Origin: Xanthomonas sp. 10-10
Lineage (GTDB): Bacteria; Pseudomonadota; Gammaproteobacteria; Xanthomonadales; Xanthomonadaceae
Direction of reading: 5' to 3'
Assembly: GCF_040182365.1 (NCBI RefSeq)
Contig: NZ_CP144460.1
Coordinates: 1,054,001-1,118,000 of the forward strand
Length of the DNA: 64,000 nt
Of the stretch, positions 51,459 to 61,462 are shown piece by piece. Position numbers and translations under genes: made by a program. How positions within the stretch are numbered: the stretch's first letter is position 1; each line of letters starts with the position of its first letter. The notes beneath the pieces are model-generated. The model was not told the DNA's origin. It made no database searches and saw only the letters and a list, made by a program, of their open reading frames with translations.

Positions 51459-54119
51459 ATGATCGACGCCCGCACCCAACAAGCCGATGCGCTGATCGGC
51501 GAACTGCAGCGAGAGCACGGCGGGCGCCTGACGGTCTTCCTCGGCGCGGCGCCCGGGGTGGGCAAGACCTACGCCATGCTGTCGCGGGCGCGCGAGCGCC
51601 TGCGGCAGGGCATGGACGTGGTGGCCGGCATTGTGGAAACCCACGGGCGTAGCGAAACCGCCGCGTTGCTGGACGGCTTGCCACTGTTGCCGCGCATCCG
51701 CGTGAGCTACCAGGGCCGCACGCTGGAAGAGCTCGATCTGGATGCGCTACTGGCGCGCAAGCCGCGCTTGGCCCTGATCGACGAGCTGGCCCATCGCAAC
51801 GTGCCCGGCAGCCGGCACGAGCGGCGATGGCAGGACATTGTCGAGTTGCTCGATGCCGGCATCGATGTCTACACCACGGTCAACATCCAGCACCTGGAAA
51901 GCCTCAACGACATCGTGCTACGCATCACCGGCGTGCGCGTGTCCGAAACCGTGCCCGATGCGGTGTTCGATCGCCTGCGCGACATCGTGCTGGTGGATCT
52001 GCCGCCACGCGAACTGATCGAGCGCCTGCAGCAGGGCAAGGTGTATCTGCCCGAACAGGCGACCCAGGCGTTGCAGGCGTTTTTTTCGCCATCCAACCTG
52101 ACCGCGCTGCGCGAGTTGGCGATGCAGACCGCCGCCGACCGCGTCGACAGCGACCTGCGCGACACCCAGGCCGCACGCGGGTTGCCCGGCACCGCCGCGC
52201 TGCGCCGTCGCGTGGTGGTGGCCATCGATGGGCGTGGCAGCTCGGAGTATCTGGTGCGGGTGGCACGGCGACTGTCAGAACGCCGCGATGCGCCATGGAC
52301 CGTGGTCACCGTGCAGACACGTACCGTGGCCGATGCCGGCTGGCAGCTGGAGATCGACCGCGCTTTTGCATTGACGCGTCGACTGGGGGGCGACACCGCG
52401 TTGCTGCATGGCGCCAATGTCGCCGAGGCCTTGCTGGATTTCGCATCGCAAAACGGTGTGTCGACCCTGGTGCTCGGGCGCACCCGCGAGCGTCCCCTGG
52501 CGCGCATGTTCAACCGCACCCTGACCCAGCAATTGCTGCAGCGTGGCGCGCATTACGAACTGGTCATCGTCAGCTCCGCCGATGCACGCGCGCGCGCGCG
52601 GCAACGCTGGCGCAATCCGCGCCATTGGTTGCAAGGTTATGACCTGGCCTTTGCCGCAATCGCCGCCGCCGGTGCGGTGGGCGTGGCGTGGCTGTTGCAG
52701 CGCTGGACCGATATCGACGATCTGTCGATGGTGTTCATCGTCGCCGTGGTGCTGGTCGCCTCGCGCACGCGCATGGCCGCAGCGGTGATCGCGGCGTTAC
52801 TGAGTTTTGTCGCCTACAACTTCTTCTTCATCGAACCGCGCTTCACCCTGCACATCAGCGCGCGCCAGGGCGTGGTGACGGTGTGCCTGTTCCTGATCGC
52901 CGCCCTGGTCGCCGGGCGCCTGGCCTCGCGTCTGCGTAGCCAGGTGCTGGCGTTGCGCGCCGCCAATGCGCACGCCAACGCGCTGCAGGCACTGGGCCGC
53001 CAGCTCAGCACGGCCGCCGATCTCGGCCAGGTATTGGAAGCCGGTCGCCGTGCATTGAGCACCGCGCTGGATGCGGAGGTCTGGCTGCGCCTGGAGCAGC
53101 GCGAAAGCGACGCACCGGCCAGCTTCGGCGCACTTGACCGCAGCGCGGCGGAGTGGACGCAGCGCCATGGGCAAGCTGCGGGCCGCTTCACCGACACCCT
53201 GGCCGGTGCGCAGTGGTGGTGCCTGCCGGTACGCCACGAGCGCGGCACGCTCGGCGTGGCGGCGCTGCGCTTCCGGCAGAGCGTACAGCGCCCCGGGCTG
53301 GAGCAACGCCGGCTGGCCGAAGCGATGGTGGACGATATCGGTCAGGCGGCGCTGCGCACGCGCCTGGTCGCCGATCTGGAAGGCGCACGCGTGAGTGGCG
53401 AAACCGAGCGCCTGCGCTCTGCCTTGCTGTCGTCCGTTTCGCATGACCTGCGCTCGCCGCTGGCCTCGATGATCGGCTCGGCCAGCAGCCTGGCCAGCTA
53501 CGGCGACGCGATGGATGCGCAGGATCGCCATGCCTTGCTCGACACCATCCAGCTCGAAGGCGAGCGGCTGGATCGCTATATCCAGAACCTGCTCGACATG
53601 ACCAAGCTCGGCCACACCGGGCTGACCTTGAATCGCGACTGGATCGGCGTGGACGAGTTGGTCGGCTCGGCCACGCGCCGCCTGCAGCGCTACCAACCGG
53701 AGGTGCGCCTGCAGCTGGAGCTGGCCGCCGACCTGCCGGCGATCTGGGTGCACCCGGCGCTGGTGGAGCAGGCCATCTTCAACGTGCTGGAGAATGCGGC
53801 GAAATTTTCGCCGCCCGGCATGGCCGTCACCGTGCAGGCGCAACTGCGCAGCGGCGCGCTGCAGATCGACATCGGCGACCAGGGCCCCGGCATTCCCGAA
53901 GACGAGCGCGCGCGCATCTTCGACATGTTCTACAGCGTCGAACGCGGCGACCGCGGCCGTCATGGCACCGGGCTGGGCCTGACGATCTGCCAGGGCATGA
54001 TCGGCGCGCATGGCGGCAGCGTGGAGGCGCTGGCAGGGACGCATGGTCACGGCACCACGATCCGCATTACGCTGCCGTTGCTCGTTCCCGCCGCGCCACC
54101 TCGCCCCGATGCCGACTGA
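51459..54119 (+). CDS. kdpD: Sensor histidine kinase KdpD
   Basis: 886 residues from the ATG at 51459; the upstream in-frame ATG at 51426 lies in repeat DNA and is less likely. The N-terminal KdpD domain has Walker A GAAPGVGKT (residues 29-37), and ALIDELAHRNVPGSRHERRW. A USP domain (RRRVVVAIDGRGSSEYLVRVA; STLVLGRTRERP) follows, then four membrane helices (about 395-500), a GAF-like part, the HisKA segment SSVSHDLRSPLASMIGSASS with His662, and the ATPase (NVLENAAKFSPP; GTGLGLTICQGMIGAHGG). It senses K+ limitation and sets KdpE phosphorylation. It overlaps kdpE by 11 nt. Confidence 0.96.
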   Translation: MIDARTQQADALIGELQREHGGRLTVFLGAAPGVGKTYAMLSRARERLRQGMDVVAGIVETHGRSETAALLDGLPLLPRIRVSYQGRTLEELDLDALLARKPRLALIDELAHRNVPGSRHERRWQDIVELLDAGIDVYTTVNIQHLESLNDIVLRITGVRVSETVPDAVFDRLRDIVLVDLPPRELIERLQQGKVYLPEQATQALQAFFSPSNLTALRELAMQTAADRVDSDLRDTQAARGLPGTAALRRRVVVAIDGRGSSEYLVRVARRLSERRDAPWTVVTVQTRTVADAGWQLEIDRAFALTRRLGGDTALLHGANVAEALLDFASQNGVSTLVLGRTRERPLARMFNRTLTQQLLQRGAHYELVIVSSADARARARQRWRNPRHWLQGYDLAFAAIAAAGAVGVAWLLQRWTDIDDLSMVFIVAVVLVASRTRMAAAVIAALLSFVAYNFFFIEPRFTLHISARQGVVTVCLFLIAALVAGRLASRLRSQVLALRAANAHANALQALGRQLSTAADLGQVLEAGRRALSTALDAEVWLRLEQRESDAPASFGALDRSAAEWTQRHGQAAGRFTDTLAGAQWWCLPVRHERGTLGVAALRFRQSVQRPGLEQRRLAEAMVDDIGQAALRTRLVADLEGARVSGETERLRSALLSSVSHDLRSPLASMIGSASSLASYGDAMDAQDRHALLDTIQLEGERLDRYIQNLLDMTKLGHTGLTLNRDWIGVDELVGSATRRLQRYQPEVRLQLELAADLPAIWVHPALVEQAIFNVLENAAKFSPPGMAVTVQAQLRSGALQIDIGDQGPGIPEDERARIFDMFYSVERGDRGRHGTGLGLTICQGMIGAHGGSVEALAGTHGHGTTIRITLPLLVPAAPPRPDAD

Positions 54120-54825
54120 CCCCACTGCCATCCCGCCCGCCCGTGTGCTGATCGTCGACGACGAGCCGCAGATCCGCCGCTTTCTCGACATCAGCCTGCG
54201 CGCGCAGGGGTATCGCGTGCTGCAGGCCGGCACCGGCGAAGAAGGTCTTGCGCTGCTGGCCGGGCAGGGCGCCGAACTGGTGGTGCTGGATATCGGCCTG
54301 CCCGACCGCGATGGCCATGAGGTGCTGCGCGAGATCCGCCAATGGTCCAACGTGCCGGTGATCATGCTCACCGTGCGCGCTGGCGAAACCGAAAAGGTCG
54401 CCGCACTCGATGCCGGTGCCAACGACTACGTCACCAAGCCGTTCGGCGTGCAGGAACTGATGGCGCGCATCCGTGCGCTGCTGCGCCAGGCCGGCGCCGG
54501 CAGCACGGTGGAAGAAAGCGTGTTCGACGATGGTCGCCTGCACATCCATCTGGGCCTGCGCGAAGTCACCCTCGATGGCGAAGCCGTCCCGCTCAGTCGC
54601 AAGGAATACGCCCTGCTCGCGCTGCTGCTCAAGCACGCCGGCCGTGTGGTGACGCAACCGCAGCTGCTGCGCGAAGTGTGGGGCCCCACCCACGAGGAAG
54701 ACACCCACTACCTGCGGATCCTGGTCGGCAAGCTACGCCAGAAACTGCACGACGATGCCGCCGCCCCGCATTACATCGTCACCGAGCCCGGCGTGGGGCT
54801 GCGGTTTATCGGGGTGACGCGCTGA
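54109..54825 (+). CDS. kdpE: Response regulator KdpE
   Basis: 238 residues. A receiver domain with acidic pocket (VLIVDDEPQIRR), phosphorylated Asp61 in VVLDIGLPDRDGHEVL and the Lys in NDYVTKPFGVQELMARIRA is followed by an OmpR/PhoB winged helix (SRKEYALLALLLKHAGRVVT; THYLRILVGKLRQKLHDD). It activates kdpFABC under K+ limitation. The gene starts within kdpD, and its end lies 14 bp from the end of the converging oxidase gene. Confidence 0.97.
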   Translation: MPTDPTAIPPARVLIVDDEPQIRRFLDISLRAQGYRVLQAGTGEEGLALLAGQGAELVVLDIGLPDRDGHEVLREIRQWSNVPVIMLTVRAGETEKVAALDAGANDYVTKPFGVQELMARIRALLRQAGAGSTVEESVFDDGRLHIHLGLREVTLDGEAVPLSRKEYALLALLLKHAGRVVTQPQLLREVWGPTHEEDTHYLRILVGKLRQKLHDDAAAPHYIVTEPGVGLRFIGVTR

Positions 54826-54838
54826 GGCGACAGCACCA

Positions 54839-56224
54839 CTAGAGCGGCGGCAACACCTTGCCCGGATTCAGGATCCCGTCCGGATCCAGCGCGGCCTTGA
54901 TCGCGCGCATCGCCGCCAGCGTGGGTGCGCTGAAGGCCTGGGTCATGAAGTCGCGTTTGGCCACGCCGATGCCGTGCTCGCCGGAGAGCGTGCCTTCCAG
55001 CGACAGCACCAGCGCGAACACGCGCGGTAATGCCGCATGCGCGCGTGCGTGTTCGTCGGCATCGTCCGGGTCGTACATGATGTTGACGTGCAGGTTGCCG
55101 TTGCCGGCATGGCCGAAGGCGACGATCGGCAGGGCGAACTCCGCCGCCAGCGCTTCCACGCCTGCAACCAGTGCAGGAATGCGCGACACCGGCACCACCA
55201 CGTCTTCGTTGATCTTGCCGGGCTTGATGGTGCGTAGCGCCGGCGACAACGCACGGCGTGCCGCCCACAGTTTGTCGCGCGCACTGCCATCGGCGGCGAT
55301 GTCCAGGCTGATGACGCCCTCGCCATCGGCGGCATCGTGCAGGGCCTGCAATGCGTAAGGCAGCGTGTCGTGATCGCCATCGGCTTCGATCAACAACATC
55401 GCGCCAGCTTCGGGCACGTCGCTGCCATTGCGGCGCAGTAGTGCGATCGCACTGGCATCCATGAATTCCAGCATGGTCGGCGTGGTGGGTTGCGCCATCA
55501 ACCGCGACACCGCTGCCGCAGCGCTGGCGGCATCGCGGTACAACGCGCGCAGTCCGGCCTGCGCGACTGCGCGCGGTGTCAGCTTCAACGTCGCTTCGAC
55601 GATGATCGCCAGCGTGCCTTCGCTGCCGACCAACAGATGGGTGAGGTCGTAGCCGGTGGAATTTTTGGTGTATGCGCCGCCGCAGCGGATGACGTCGCCG
55701 GTGCCGGTCACTGCCACCAGGCCGAGTACGTTGTCGCGGGTGGCGCCGTATTTCACCGCGCGCGGGCCGCCGGCGTTGGTGGACAAATTCCCGCCAACGC
55801 TGCAAATCTCCGCACTGGACGGATCCGGCGGCCAGAACAAGCCATGCGGCTGCAAGGCCTGCTGCAGATCGCCATTGAGCACGCCAGGCTGCACCACGGC
55901 GCAGCGGTCCTCCGGGCGCAATGCCAGGATGCGGTTCATGCGTGCCATCGACACCACCACGCCGCCGGAGAACGGCACCGCCGCGCCGGTGGTGCCGGTG
56001 CCCGCGCCGCGCGCCACGATCGGCACGGCATGCGCGCGGCAGGCCTGCACGATTGCCACTACGTCGTCAGTATCGCGCGGCAGCGCAACGGCAGCGGGCA
56101 ATGCCCAGCGATGCGAATCGTCTTCGCCGTAACGGCGGCGCGCATCGGCACCGGTCAACCAGCCATCGGATCCAAGCCGCGCTGCCAACAGCTCGGCCAG
56201 CGGGGTGGGAAGTACGTCGGTCAT
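54839..56224 (-). CDS. FAD-binding oxidoreductase (GlcD / D-lactate dehydrogenase type)
   Basis: 461 residues from the ATG at 56224. The FAD-binding domain of the VAO/PCMH fold is clear: IVARGAGTGTTGAAVPFSGGVVVSM, CSVGGNLSTNAGGPRAVKYG and TGYDLTHLLVGSEGTLAII. The C-terminal half has PGKINEDVVVPVSRIP, AFGHAGNGNLHVNIMYDP and GTLSGEHGIGVAKRDF with His ligands typical of GlcD and DLD proteins. Members oxidise 2-hydroxy acids such as glycolate or D-lactate. No glcE/glcF partner is adjacent, so a single-chain D-2-hydroxyacid dehydrogenase is more likely than glycolate oxidase. It overlaps the upstream membrane gene by 4 nt. Confidence 0.9.
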   Translation of the reverse strand: MTDVLPTPLAELLAARLGSDGWLTGADARRRYGEDDSHRWALPAAVALPRDTDDVVAIVQACRAHAVPIVARGAGTGTTGAAVPFSGGVVVSMARMNRILALRPEDRCAVVQPGVLNGDLQQALQPHGLFWPPDPSSAEICSVGGNLSTNAGGPRAVKYGATRDNVLGLVAVTGTGDVIRCGGAYTKNSTGYDLTHLLVGSEGTLAIIVEATLKLTPRAVAQAGLRALYRDAASAAAAVSRLMAQPTTPTMLEFMDASAIALLRRNGSDVPEAGAMLLIEADGDHDTLPYALQALHDAADGEGVISLDIAADGSARDKLWAARRALSPALRTIKPGKINEDVVVPVSRIPALVAGVEALAAEFALPIVAFGHAGNGNLHVNIMYDPDDADEHARAHAALPRVFALVLSLEGTLSGEHGIGVAKRDFMTQAFSAPTLAAMRAIKAALDPDGILNPGKVLPPL

Positions 56225-56760
56225 TGCGGGTGATCCTGTGGTGCGGCGCGCTGGATGCATCTAAATCCCAGCGCTGCGACGGTGAGCGGCAGCCAGACCC
56301 AGCGCAGCTCGGAGAGCAGCGTGGCCAGGCCGCGCGCATTGAAGAACCCGTTGGCGAACGGCGACACGCGGATCGGCCGCCACGGCGCGAACCAGCGCGC
56401 CTCGCTCCATGGCCACGCCAGCGCAACGCCAAGTCCGCCGGAGGTCATCGCATCCAGTAGCGGGTGCGAGGCGGTGCAGACAAACAGCCACACTGCGGCC
56501 TGCACGACATCCGCACGCAGGCTGCGATGCGCCAACGCGCCGGACAGTGCAACGACGCTGGCGAACAACAACGAATGGCTGGCACCACGGTGGCCAAACG
56601 CATCGGCATACGGAACGTGCAGCGCAAATGCCAGCACATCCGCATCGGGCAGCATCGCCGCCACGATGCCGGCAGCGAGCAGTCGCGGGGAAATGCGTCC
56701 GCGTTCGCTGGCGCACCAAAGCGCCAGTGGCACTGCGGCGTGGGTCAGGATGGTCGGCAT
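56221..56760 (-). CDS. YdjM-like inner-membrane metal-dependent hydrolase family protein (DUF457)
   Basis: 179 residues with about four hydrophobic segments. Conserved HTH and HRGxSHS elements are present: ILTHAAVPLALWCA, AAMLPDADVLAF, GHRGASHSLLFASVVALSG and TASHPLLDAMTSGGLG. These His and Asp residues form the predicted metal site of the family, whose best-known member is the LexA-regulated YdjM of E. coli. Biochemical function is not established. The gene ends within the start of the oxidase gene and is preceded by yraN 31 bp away. Confidence 0.85.
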   Translation of the reverse strand: MPTILTHAAVPLALWCASERGRISPRLLAAGIVAAMLPDADVLAFALHVPYADAFGHRGASHSLLFASVVALSGALAHRSLRADVVQAAVWLFVCTASHPLLDAMTSGGLGVALAWPWSEARWFAPWRPIRVSPFANGFFNARGLATLLSELRWVWLPLTVAALGFRCIQRAAPQDHPQ

Positions 56761-56790
56761 CGAATCTCGTTAGTCGAGCTTTCTGAACAC

Positions 56791-57159
56791 TCAGCAATCG
56801 TCGGCGCGGAAGGCGTCGCGGATCCAGTGCAGCAGCGGCGGCTCGCCGCTGGCCTCGACCACGTCGAAGCGACACGGTAGCGCTGCCAATGCAGGATGAG
56901 AAACAAGAAACAACTGCGCGGCCAACACCAGCTTGCGGCGTTTGCGGACATCCACCGAGGCCGCGCCGCCACCGAAGCGGCTATCGCGGCGATAACGCAC
57001 TTCCACGAATACCAGCGCCTGGCCGTCGCGCATCACCAGATCCAGTTCGCCGCCGCGGTAGTTGGCATTGCCCTCCACCAGCTGCAACCCGGCCCGCTCC
57101 AGCAGCGTGCGTGCGGCCGCCTCCACCGCCGCACCCCGCTGCTGGCGCGCTGCCGGCAT
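56791..57159 (-). CDS. yraN: YraN-family (UPF0102) endonuclease-like protein
   Basis: 122 residues from the ATG at 57159, where family resemblance starts; a longer frame upstream lies inside lpoA in another phase. [39 protein letters not shown] within a longer stretch and [16 protein letters not shown] give the E, D and E-x-R residues of a Holliday-junction-resolvase-like fold. Role unknown; often found beside lpoA and rsmI, as here. Its start is 4 bp after the lpoA stop. Confidence 0.92.
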   Translation of the reverse strand: MPAARQQRGAAVEAAARTLLERAGLQLVEGNANYRGGELDLVMRDGQALVFVEVRYRRDSRFGGGAASVDVRKRRKLVLAAQLFLVSHPALAALPCRFDVVEASGEPPLLHWIRDAFRADDC

Positions 57160-57163
57160 GGCG

Positions 57164-58894
57164 TCAACGGCCGTCGGCGATCGGCACCGGGCGGCCACCG
57201 TTGAAGGTGGACCAGGCCGGGGTGCGCAGCACGTTGCCGAAGCCATCCAGATGCAGCGTGCCGGTAGCGCCGCGCAGGCCGCCGTCGGTGCCGGTGGCGA
57301 GTTTTTCCAGATATGCGCTGATCTTCCAGGCGTCGTAGCCGAACGCGAACAGGCGCGCGCCGGGTCCGCGTGCGCTGGGCAGCGTGCTGGCAACCTGGGT
57401 GGAGGCCGGCAGCCCGGACACGCCCAGCGCGGTCCAGGTCTCGATGGGGTAGATGATGCCGTCCAGGGCCAGGTCGTCTTCGACCTTGCCGGTGCCGGCC
57501 ACCAGCTGCGAGGTGCCCACGCGCGACTTGCCGGCGAATCCGCTCAAGGCCAGTTGCGGCGCCAGCGCGCGCGCGGTGTTGCCGCGCACCGCCAGGAATA
57601 CCGCATCGGCGGCACCGTAGTTGCGCAGCTGCGCACCGATGTCGCCCGGTACCTCGGCCACGCTGATGCTGCCGGCGACGCTGCCGCCGCGTTCGGTGAA
57701 GCGGTCGCGGAAGGCCTTGATGGTGCGCTTGCCGTTGTCGTCGCTGGTGCCGACGATCAGCACGTTGCGGCGTTCGCGCGAGAGCAGGTATTCGGCGGCC
57801 ATGATGCCGTCGTCTTCCGGTGCCAGCGAGAAGCCCGCGCTGCCGCTGGGCGGCGCCTTGTTGTCGGTGGGACGGTTGAGCGCCAGCACCGGCACGGCAA
57901 GCTGGCCTCGCGCGAATAGGGCGCTGACTTCGTCGCGACCCAGCGGGCCGACCACGTAATCGACACCGGCGCTCACCGCCTTGTCGTAGGCGGCGTTGGC
58001 GCCAGCAGCGGTGCCGGCGGTGTCGAAGAACTGCACCTCCGGGCGGCGGCGGGTTTCGGCGTAGTAGCCGGCCAGCAGTCCATCGCGCACCGGGGCAGAG
58101 GCGGTGGCCAGATTGCCGGTGAGCGGCAGCAGGACGGCCAGCTTGATCGGCGGGCGGTAACCATCGCGCTCCGCCGGCGGGCGCTTGCTGGTGTCGAAGC
58201 CCCACTGCGCATCGCGGTCGAACGCGCGCGGCAGCGCCAACCCGCGGCTGATCAACGCGCGGCCGGCAAAGTTGTACAGCGGGTCGCCGGCCGGCAGCGC
58301 GGCGGTACGGCCCTTGAGCGAGGCATCGTCCAGCGCCGCCAGCAGACGCACGATGGCGCGCTGGTTCTCGCTGCGGGGCGTGCCGGCCAGGCTGGCATCG
58401 GCGCGTGCGCGGTCGGCGGCGGCGCCGAACAGGTCGCCGGTGGCTTCCAGCGCGGCGGCGCGTGCCAGCAGCCAGCGCGTCTGCAGCGGCTGGGTCAGCC
58501 CCTGCGGGCTGTCGCCCAGTGCCTGCAGCGCCTGCGCGGCCTGCTTGTCGATCACCGCCAGCTCGCCGGTCAGCAGCCCGAAGCGGGCGCGTTCTTCCCC
58601 GCTCAGATGGCGTGCGTTGACCTGCGCCAGCAGCGTGCGTGCGCGGGCATCGTCGCCGGCGTCGTGCCAGCCGAACGCGGCGGCGGCCAGCAGACGGCTG
58701 CGCTGCGCACCGCTGGCACCGGCGGCTTCGGCTTCCAGCTGCTGCGCCGCTTCGCGCGGCTTGCCCTGGTCCAGCAACGCCAACGCAGCGCTCTGCGTCG
58801 GCGAGGCGGTCTGGGTGACGCTGCTGGTGGCGCAACCGGCAGCCAGCATGACCAGCAACGACAGGGCGGAGATCCTTGCAACACGCTTGTTCAT
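57164..58894 (-). CDS. lpoA: Penicillin-binding-protein activator lipoprotein LpoA
   Basis: 576 residues from the ATG at 58894. The lipobox is LLVMLAAGC (Cys about residue 20). The N-terminal part is a helical TPR-like domain ([22 protein letters not shown]), and the C-terminal part has a periplasmic-binding-protein fold ([30 protein letters not shown]-type start; [20 protein letters not shown]). In E. coli LpoA spans the periplasm and stimulates PBP1a. Transcribed divergently from rsmI across an 82-bp interval, an arrangement that is widespread. Confidence 0.93.
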   Translation of the reverse strand: MNKRVARISALSLLVMLAAGCATSSVTQTASPTQSAALALLDQGKPREAAQQLEAEAAGASGAQRSRLLAAAAFGWHDAGDDARARTLLAQVNARHLSGEERARFGLLTGELAVIDKQAAQALQALGDSPQGLTQPLQTRWLLARAAALEATGDLFGAAADRARADASLAGTPRSENQRAIVRLLAALDDASLKGRTAALPAGDPLYNFAGRALISRGLALPRAFDRDAQWGFDTSKRPPAERDGYRPPIKLAVLLPLTGNLATASAPVRDGLLAGYYAETRRRPEVQFFDTAGTAAGANAAYDKAVSAGVDYVVGPLGRDEVSALFARGQLAVPVLALNRPTDNKAPPSGSAGFSLAPEDDGIMAAEYLLSRERRNVLIVGTSDDNGKRTIKAFRDRFTERGGSVAGSISVAEVPGDIGAQLRNYGAADAVFLAVRGNTARALAPQLALSGFAGKSRVGTSQLVAGTGKVEDDLALDGIIYPIETWTALGVSGLPASTQVASTLPSARGPGARLFAFGYDAWKISAYLEKLATGTDGGLRGATGTLHLDGFGNVLRTPAWSTFNGGRPVPIADGR

Positions 58895-58976
58895 TTCAGA
58901 TCCATTGGACAGGGGCCGCCAGGGCGGTCCGTTGAAAACCGCTACGATTCTACCCTTTGCCCCCGGAAGACCGCTG

Positions 58977-59798
58977 ATGATGTCCCCTGGAACCCTGCAC
59001 GTGGTCGCCACGCCGATCGGCAACCTGGCCGACCTGTCGCCGCGCGCGCAGGAGGTGTTGCGTGGCGTGGCCGCGATCTGCGCCGAAGACACCCGGCATA
59101 CCCGCCAATTGCTCAGTCATTTCGGCATCGACCGCCCGCTGCTGGCCCTGCACGACCATAACGAAGAGGCCATGTCCGAGCGCATCGTGGCGCGCCTGCG
59201 CGAGGGCGAATCGCTGGCCATCGTCAGCGACGCCGGTACCCCGTTGGTCAGCGACCCCGGCTTCAAGCTGGTGCGCGCTGCCCGCGTCGCCGGCATCAAG
59301 GTCAGCCCGGTGCCGGGTGCCTGCGCGGCGATCGCCGCGCTCAGCGTCGCCGGCCTGCCCAGCGACCGTTTCGGCTTCGAGGGCTTTTTGCCGGCCAAGA
59401 GCGCCGCCCGCCGTGAGCGCCTGGCGCACCTGGCCGGCGAAACCCGCACCCTGGTGTTCTACGAGTCCTCGCACCGCATCGTCGACTCTCTGGCCGACCT
59501 GCGCGGTGCCTTCGGCGACGAGCGCCCGGCGGTGATCGCCCGCGAGCTCACCAAACTGTTCGAAACCGTGCTCGACGGCACCCTGGCGCAGCTGCAGGCC
59601 AGGGTCGAAGCCGACGACAACCAGCGCAAGGGCGAGTTCGTGGTGATGGTGCAGGGCGCCGCCGACGCCGCCGACGGCCAGTTGGCCGAAGGCCGCCGCG
59701 TCTACGCCAAACTCGCCGAACACCTGCCGCCATCCACCGCCGCCAAGCTGGCCGCCGAACTGACCGGTGCGCCGCGCAAGGCGTTGTATGGAGGATAG
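58977..59798 (+). CDS. rsmI: 16S rRNA 2'-O-ribose C1402 methyltransferase
   Basis: 273 residues starting at the first of two tandem ATGs (58977, 58980), with GGAAGA upstream. The tetrapyrrole-methylase fold shows TLHVVATPIGNLADLSPRA, CAEDTRHTRQLLSHFGI, IVSDAGTPLVSDPGFKLV and PVPGACAAIAALSVAGLP. LTKLFETVLDGTL is also diagnostic. It methylates C1402 of 16S rRNA, the partner of RsmH, which is encoded about 2.3 kb downstream at the head of the dcw cluster. Confidence 0.97.
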   Translation: MMSPGTLHVVATPIGNLADLSPRAQEVLRGVAAICAEDTRHTRQLLSHFGIDRPLLALHDHNEEAMSERIVARLREGESLAIVSDAGTPLVSDPGFKLVRAARVAGIKVSPVPGACAAIAALSVAGLPSDRFGFEGFLPAKSAARRERLAHLAGETRTLVFYESSHRIVDSLADLRGAFGDERPAVIARELTKLFETVLDGTLAQLQARVEADDNQRKGEFVVMVQGAADAADGQLAEGRRVYAKLAEHLPPSTAAKLAAELTGAPRKALYGG

Positions 59799-59925
59799 GA
59801 GGGCGATCGCGGGAGCGGGTGTGCGTGCGCGTGGGATGTCTCGGTAAGGCCGGTTCGCGCCCAGGTGCGCTCCTACTGGCGATGGCAGGGCTGGTTCGGC
59901 GCCGTTTTGCACGGTGGCGATAGCG

Positions 59926-59931
59926 TATAGT
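59926..59931 (+). promoter_or_regulatory. -10 element of rnpB
   Basis: TATAGT lies about 8 bp before the predicted 5-prime end of the RNase P RNA, the proper distance for its start. Confidence 0.6.
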
Positions 59932-59938
59932 GCGCCCC

Positions 59939-60290
59939 GGCGGAGTCGGCCAGACAGTCGCGTCACTCGCAAGGGTGCCGAGGAAAGTCCGGGCTCCATA
60001 GGGCAAGGTGCCAGGTAACGCCTGGGCGGCGCAAGCCGACGGACAGTGCAACAGAAAGATACCGCCTACGTTCCTTTCGGGGAGCCGGTAAGGGTGAAAT
60101 GGTGCGGTAAGAGCGCACCGCGAGTCCGGTAACGGACCGGCACGGCAAACCCCACCTGGAGCAAGACCAAATAGGGATCCATTGGCGTGGCCCGCGCTGG
60201 ATCCGGGTAGGTTGCTTGAGCGCTGCGGTGACGTAGCGCCTAGACGAATGACTGTCCACGACAGAACCCGGCTTATCGGCCGGCTCCGCC
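59939..60290 (+). ncRNA. rnpB: RNase P RNA, bacterial class A
   Basis: The conserved CGGCCAGACAGTCGC start, GAGGAAAGTCCGGGCTCC (CR-I), GCAACAGAAAGATACCGCC, GGGTGAAATGGTGCGGTAAGAG-type core and the end ACGACAGAACCCGGCTTATC are all present in order. GGCGGAGTCGGCC at the 5-prime end pairs with GGCCGGCTCCGCC at the 3-prime end, fixing the limits. About 352 nt. It is the catalytic RNA that matures tRNA 5-prime ends; exact ends are estimates. Confidence 0.97.
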
Positions 60291-60324
60291 GCCTTTTTTG
60301 GGCGTAGGCCCAAAAAAAGGCGCC
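60288..60324 (+). terminator. Terminator of rnpB
   Basis: GCCTTTTTTGGGC pairs with GCCCAAAAAAAGGC across GTAG with a single-base bulge, directly after the RNase P RNA. Confidence 0.8.
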
Positions 60325-60472
60325 CACGTTTCGTACCGCCTTCGGCAGTACAAAAGCGCGGGTCCCGCTCCAGGCATGCCACAACCCCGCGGCTGTCGCC
60401 GCGCCCCCTTGACTCAAGGGGGCTTGCAGATAGGTGGTTGGCTGGGGTGCTTGCGGGCTACCTGATCCACTT

Positions 60473-60517
60473 CCTTCCACCGCTTGCGGGGGAAGGTGCC
60501 CGAAGGGCGGATGGGGG
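60473..60517. repeat. REP-like palindromic repeat, copy 3
   Basis: GCGGGGGAAGG followed by TGCCCGAAGGGCGGATGGGGG, nearly identical to 3011-3055. It lies between rnpB and the end of the NRDE gene. The rest of 60325-60558 shows nothing else. Confidence 0.85.
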
Positions 60518-60558
60518 CGAGCATTTCGTACCCTCTTGATGCGCATGAATTTGGGGTG

Positions 60559-61326
60559 TCAGCGCGTGCCAGCGATGTCCAGCCGTGTTTCGCCCTGGAA
60601 GATGCCATCCGGGCCGAAGCGGCGCTCGTGGATGAAGCCGCCACCGTGATGGTCCACCGCCACGATGGTGCTGGCGCGGGTGCCGTAGCTGGGGCCGGCA
60701 ATGAAGGCGGCCGAGAGCAGGCGTTCGGTTGACAGATCCACACCCGTGCTCGGGAGGGTGTGGTCAGGCGCGGTGGCGGGGTTGCCCAGCGCGTCCCACA
60801 GGGGTTGCGGGTCGTCGTCGCCGTGGGCACACCAGTCGTGCAGGGCGCCGGTCAATGCACGCGTCTTTGGCCACGGCATGTCCAGCGGGCCGTTGGACAT
60901 GCCGTGGATGCCCGGCTTCAGCTGGCGCGCCAGTGGCGGGTGGTTGCTCAGGTGTTCGCAGCGGTCTGCGTCGCACAGCAACAGATTGAACGGCGGGAAC
61001 TCGTGCCCGGCGCCTGCCAGGTCGTGGGCGTAGCCGGCCGCGTCCAGGCTGCCGGACAGATAGTCCGCAATCAGATGCCCGCGCGAGCGCCCGGACATGC
61101 TGGCCAGCGGGTCGCGCACGTTGGTAACCACGGCCACACGGCCGTCGCTGCCCAGTCCGACCCAACTCCCGCCCGAGCGCAGGTCGCGACCGGCCAGCAC
61201 GGTATCGGCAGGCGCCGCCCACTGCGCGAGCGGGGCGGTGGGGCGTTCGTGGAATTCATCGCGGTTGCCGGCCAGCAGCAGGCGCCAGCGCGGGTGGGTT
61301 TTCCAGGCAAGAGCGACCAGGCACAT
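60559..61326 (-). CDS. NRDE-family protein (TANGO2-like)
   Basis: 255 residues. The N-terminus MCLVALAWKTHPRWRLLLAGNRDEFHERPT contains the Asn-Arg-Asp-Glu motif that names the family, and a Cys2 that would become N-terminal after Met removal, as in Ntn hydrolases. WVGLGSDGRVAVVTNVRDP and GISNGPLDMPWPK-type (here HGMSNGPLDMPWPKTRAL) strings are conserved. The human homologue TANGO2 has been linked to haem transport, but the bacterial role is open. The gene is convergent with rnpB. Confidence 0.88.
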   Translation of the reverse strand: MCLVALAWKTHPRWRLLLAGNRDEFHERPTAPLAQWAAPADTVLAGRDLRSGGSWVGLGSDGRVAVVTNVRDPLASMSGRSRGHLIADYLSGSLDAAGYAHDLAGAGHEFPPFNLLLCDADRCEHLSNHPPLARQLKPGIHGMSNGPLDMPWPKTRALTGALHDWCAHGDDDPQPLWDALGNPATAPDHTLPSTGVDLSTERLLSAAFIAGPSYGTRASTIVAVDHHGGGFIHERRFGPDGIFQGETRLDIAGTR

Positions 61327-61462
61327 GCCCGCGATTGTCGCCCGTTTGCGCAGTAGCTGGGTGCAGCTGGCGCAGCGTGAAGTGAGACGGGGGTCGGGTT
61401 TACATGGCCTTCACGGCCCTGAATTTTCGTTCAATCTCAAAATCTGAGACGAAACAGCAACT

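Noticed and set aside
48626-51565. A 979-codon minus-strand frame opposite kdpB/kdpC
   Set aside because: Same reason: antisense to canonical kdp genes and without any recognisable domain.
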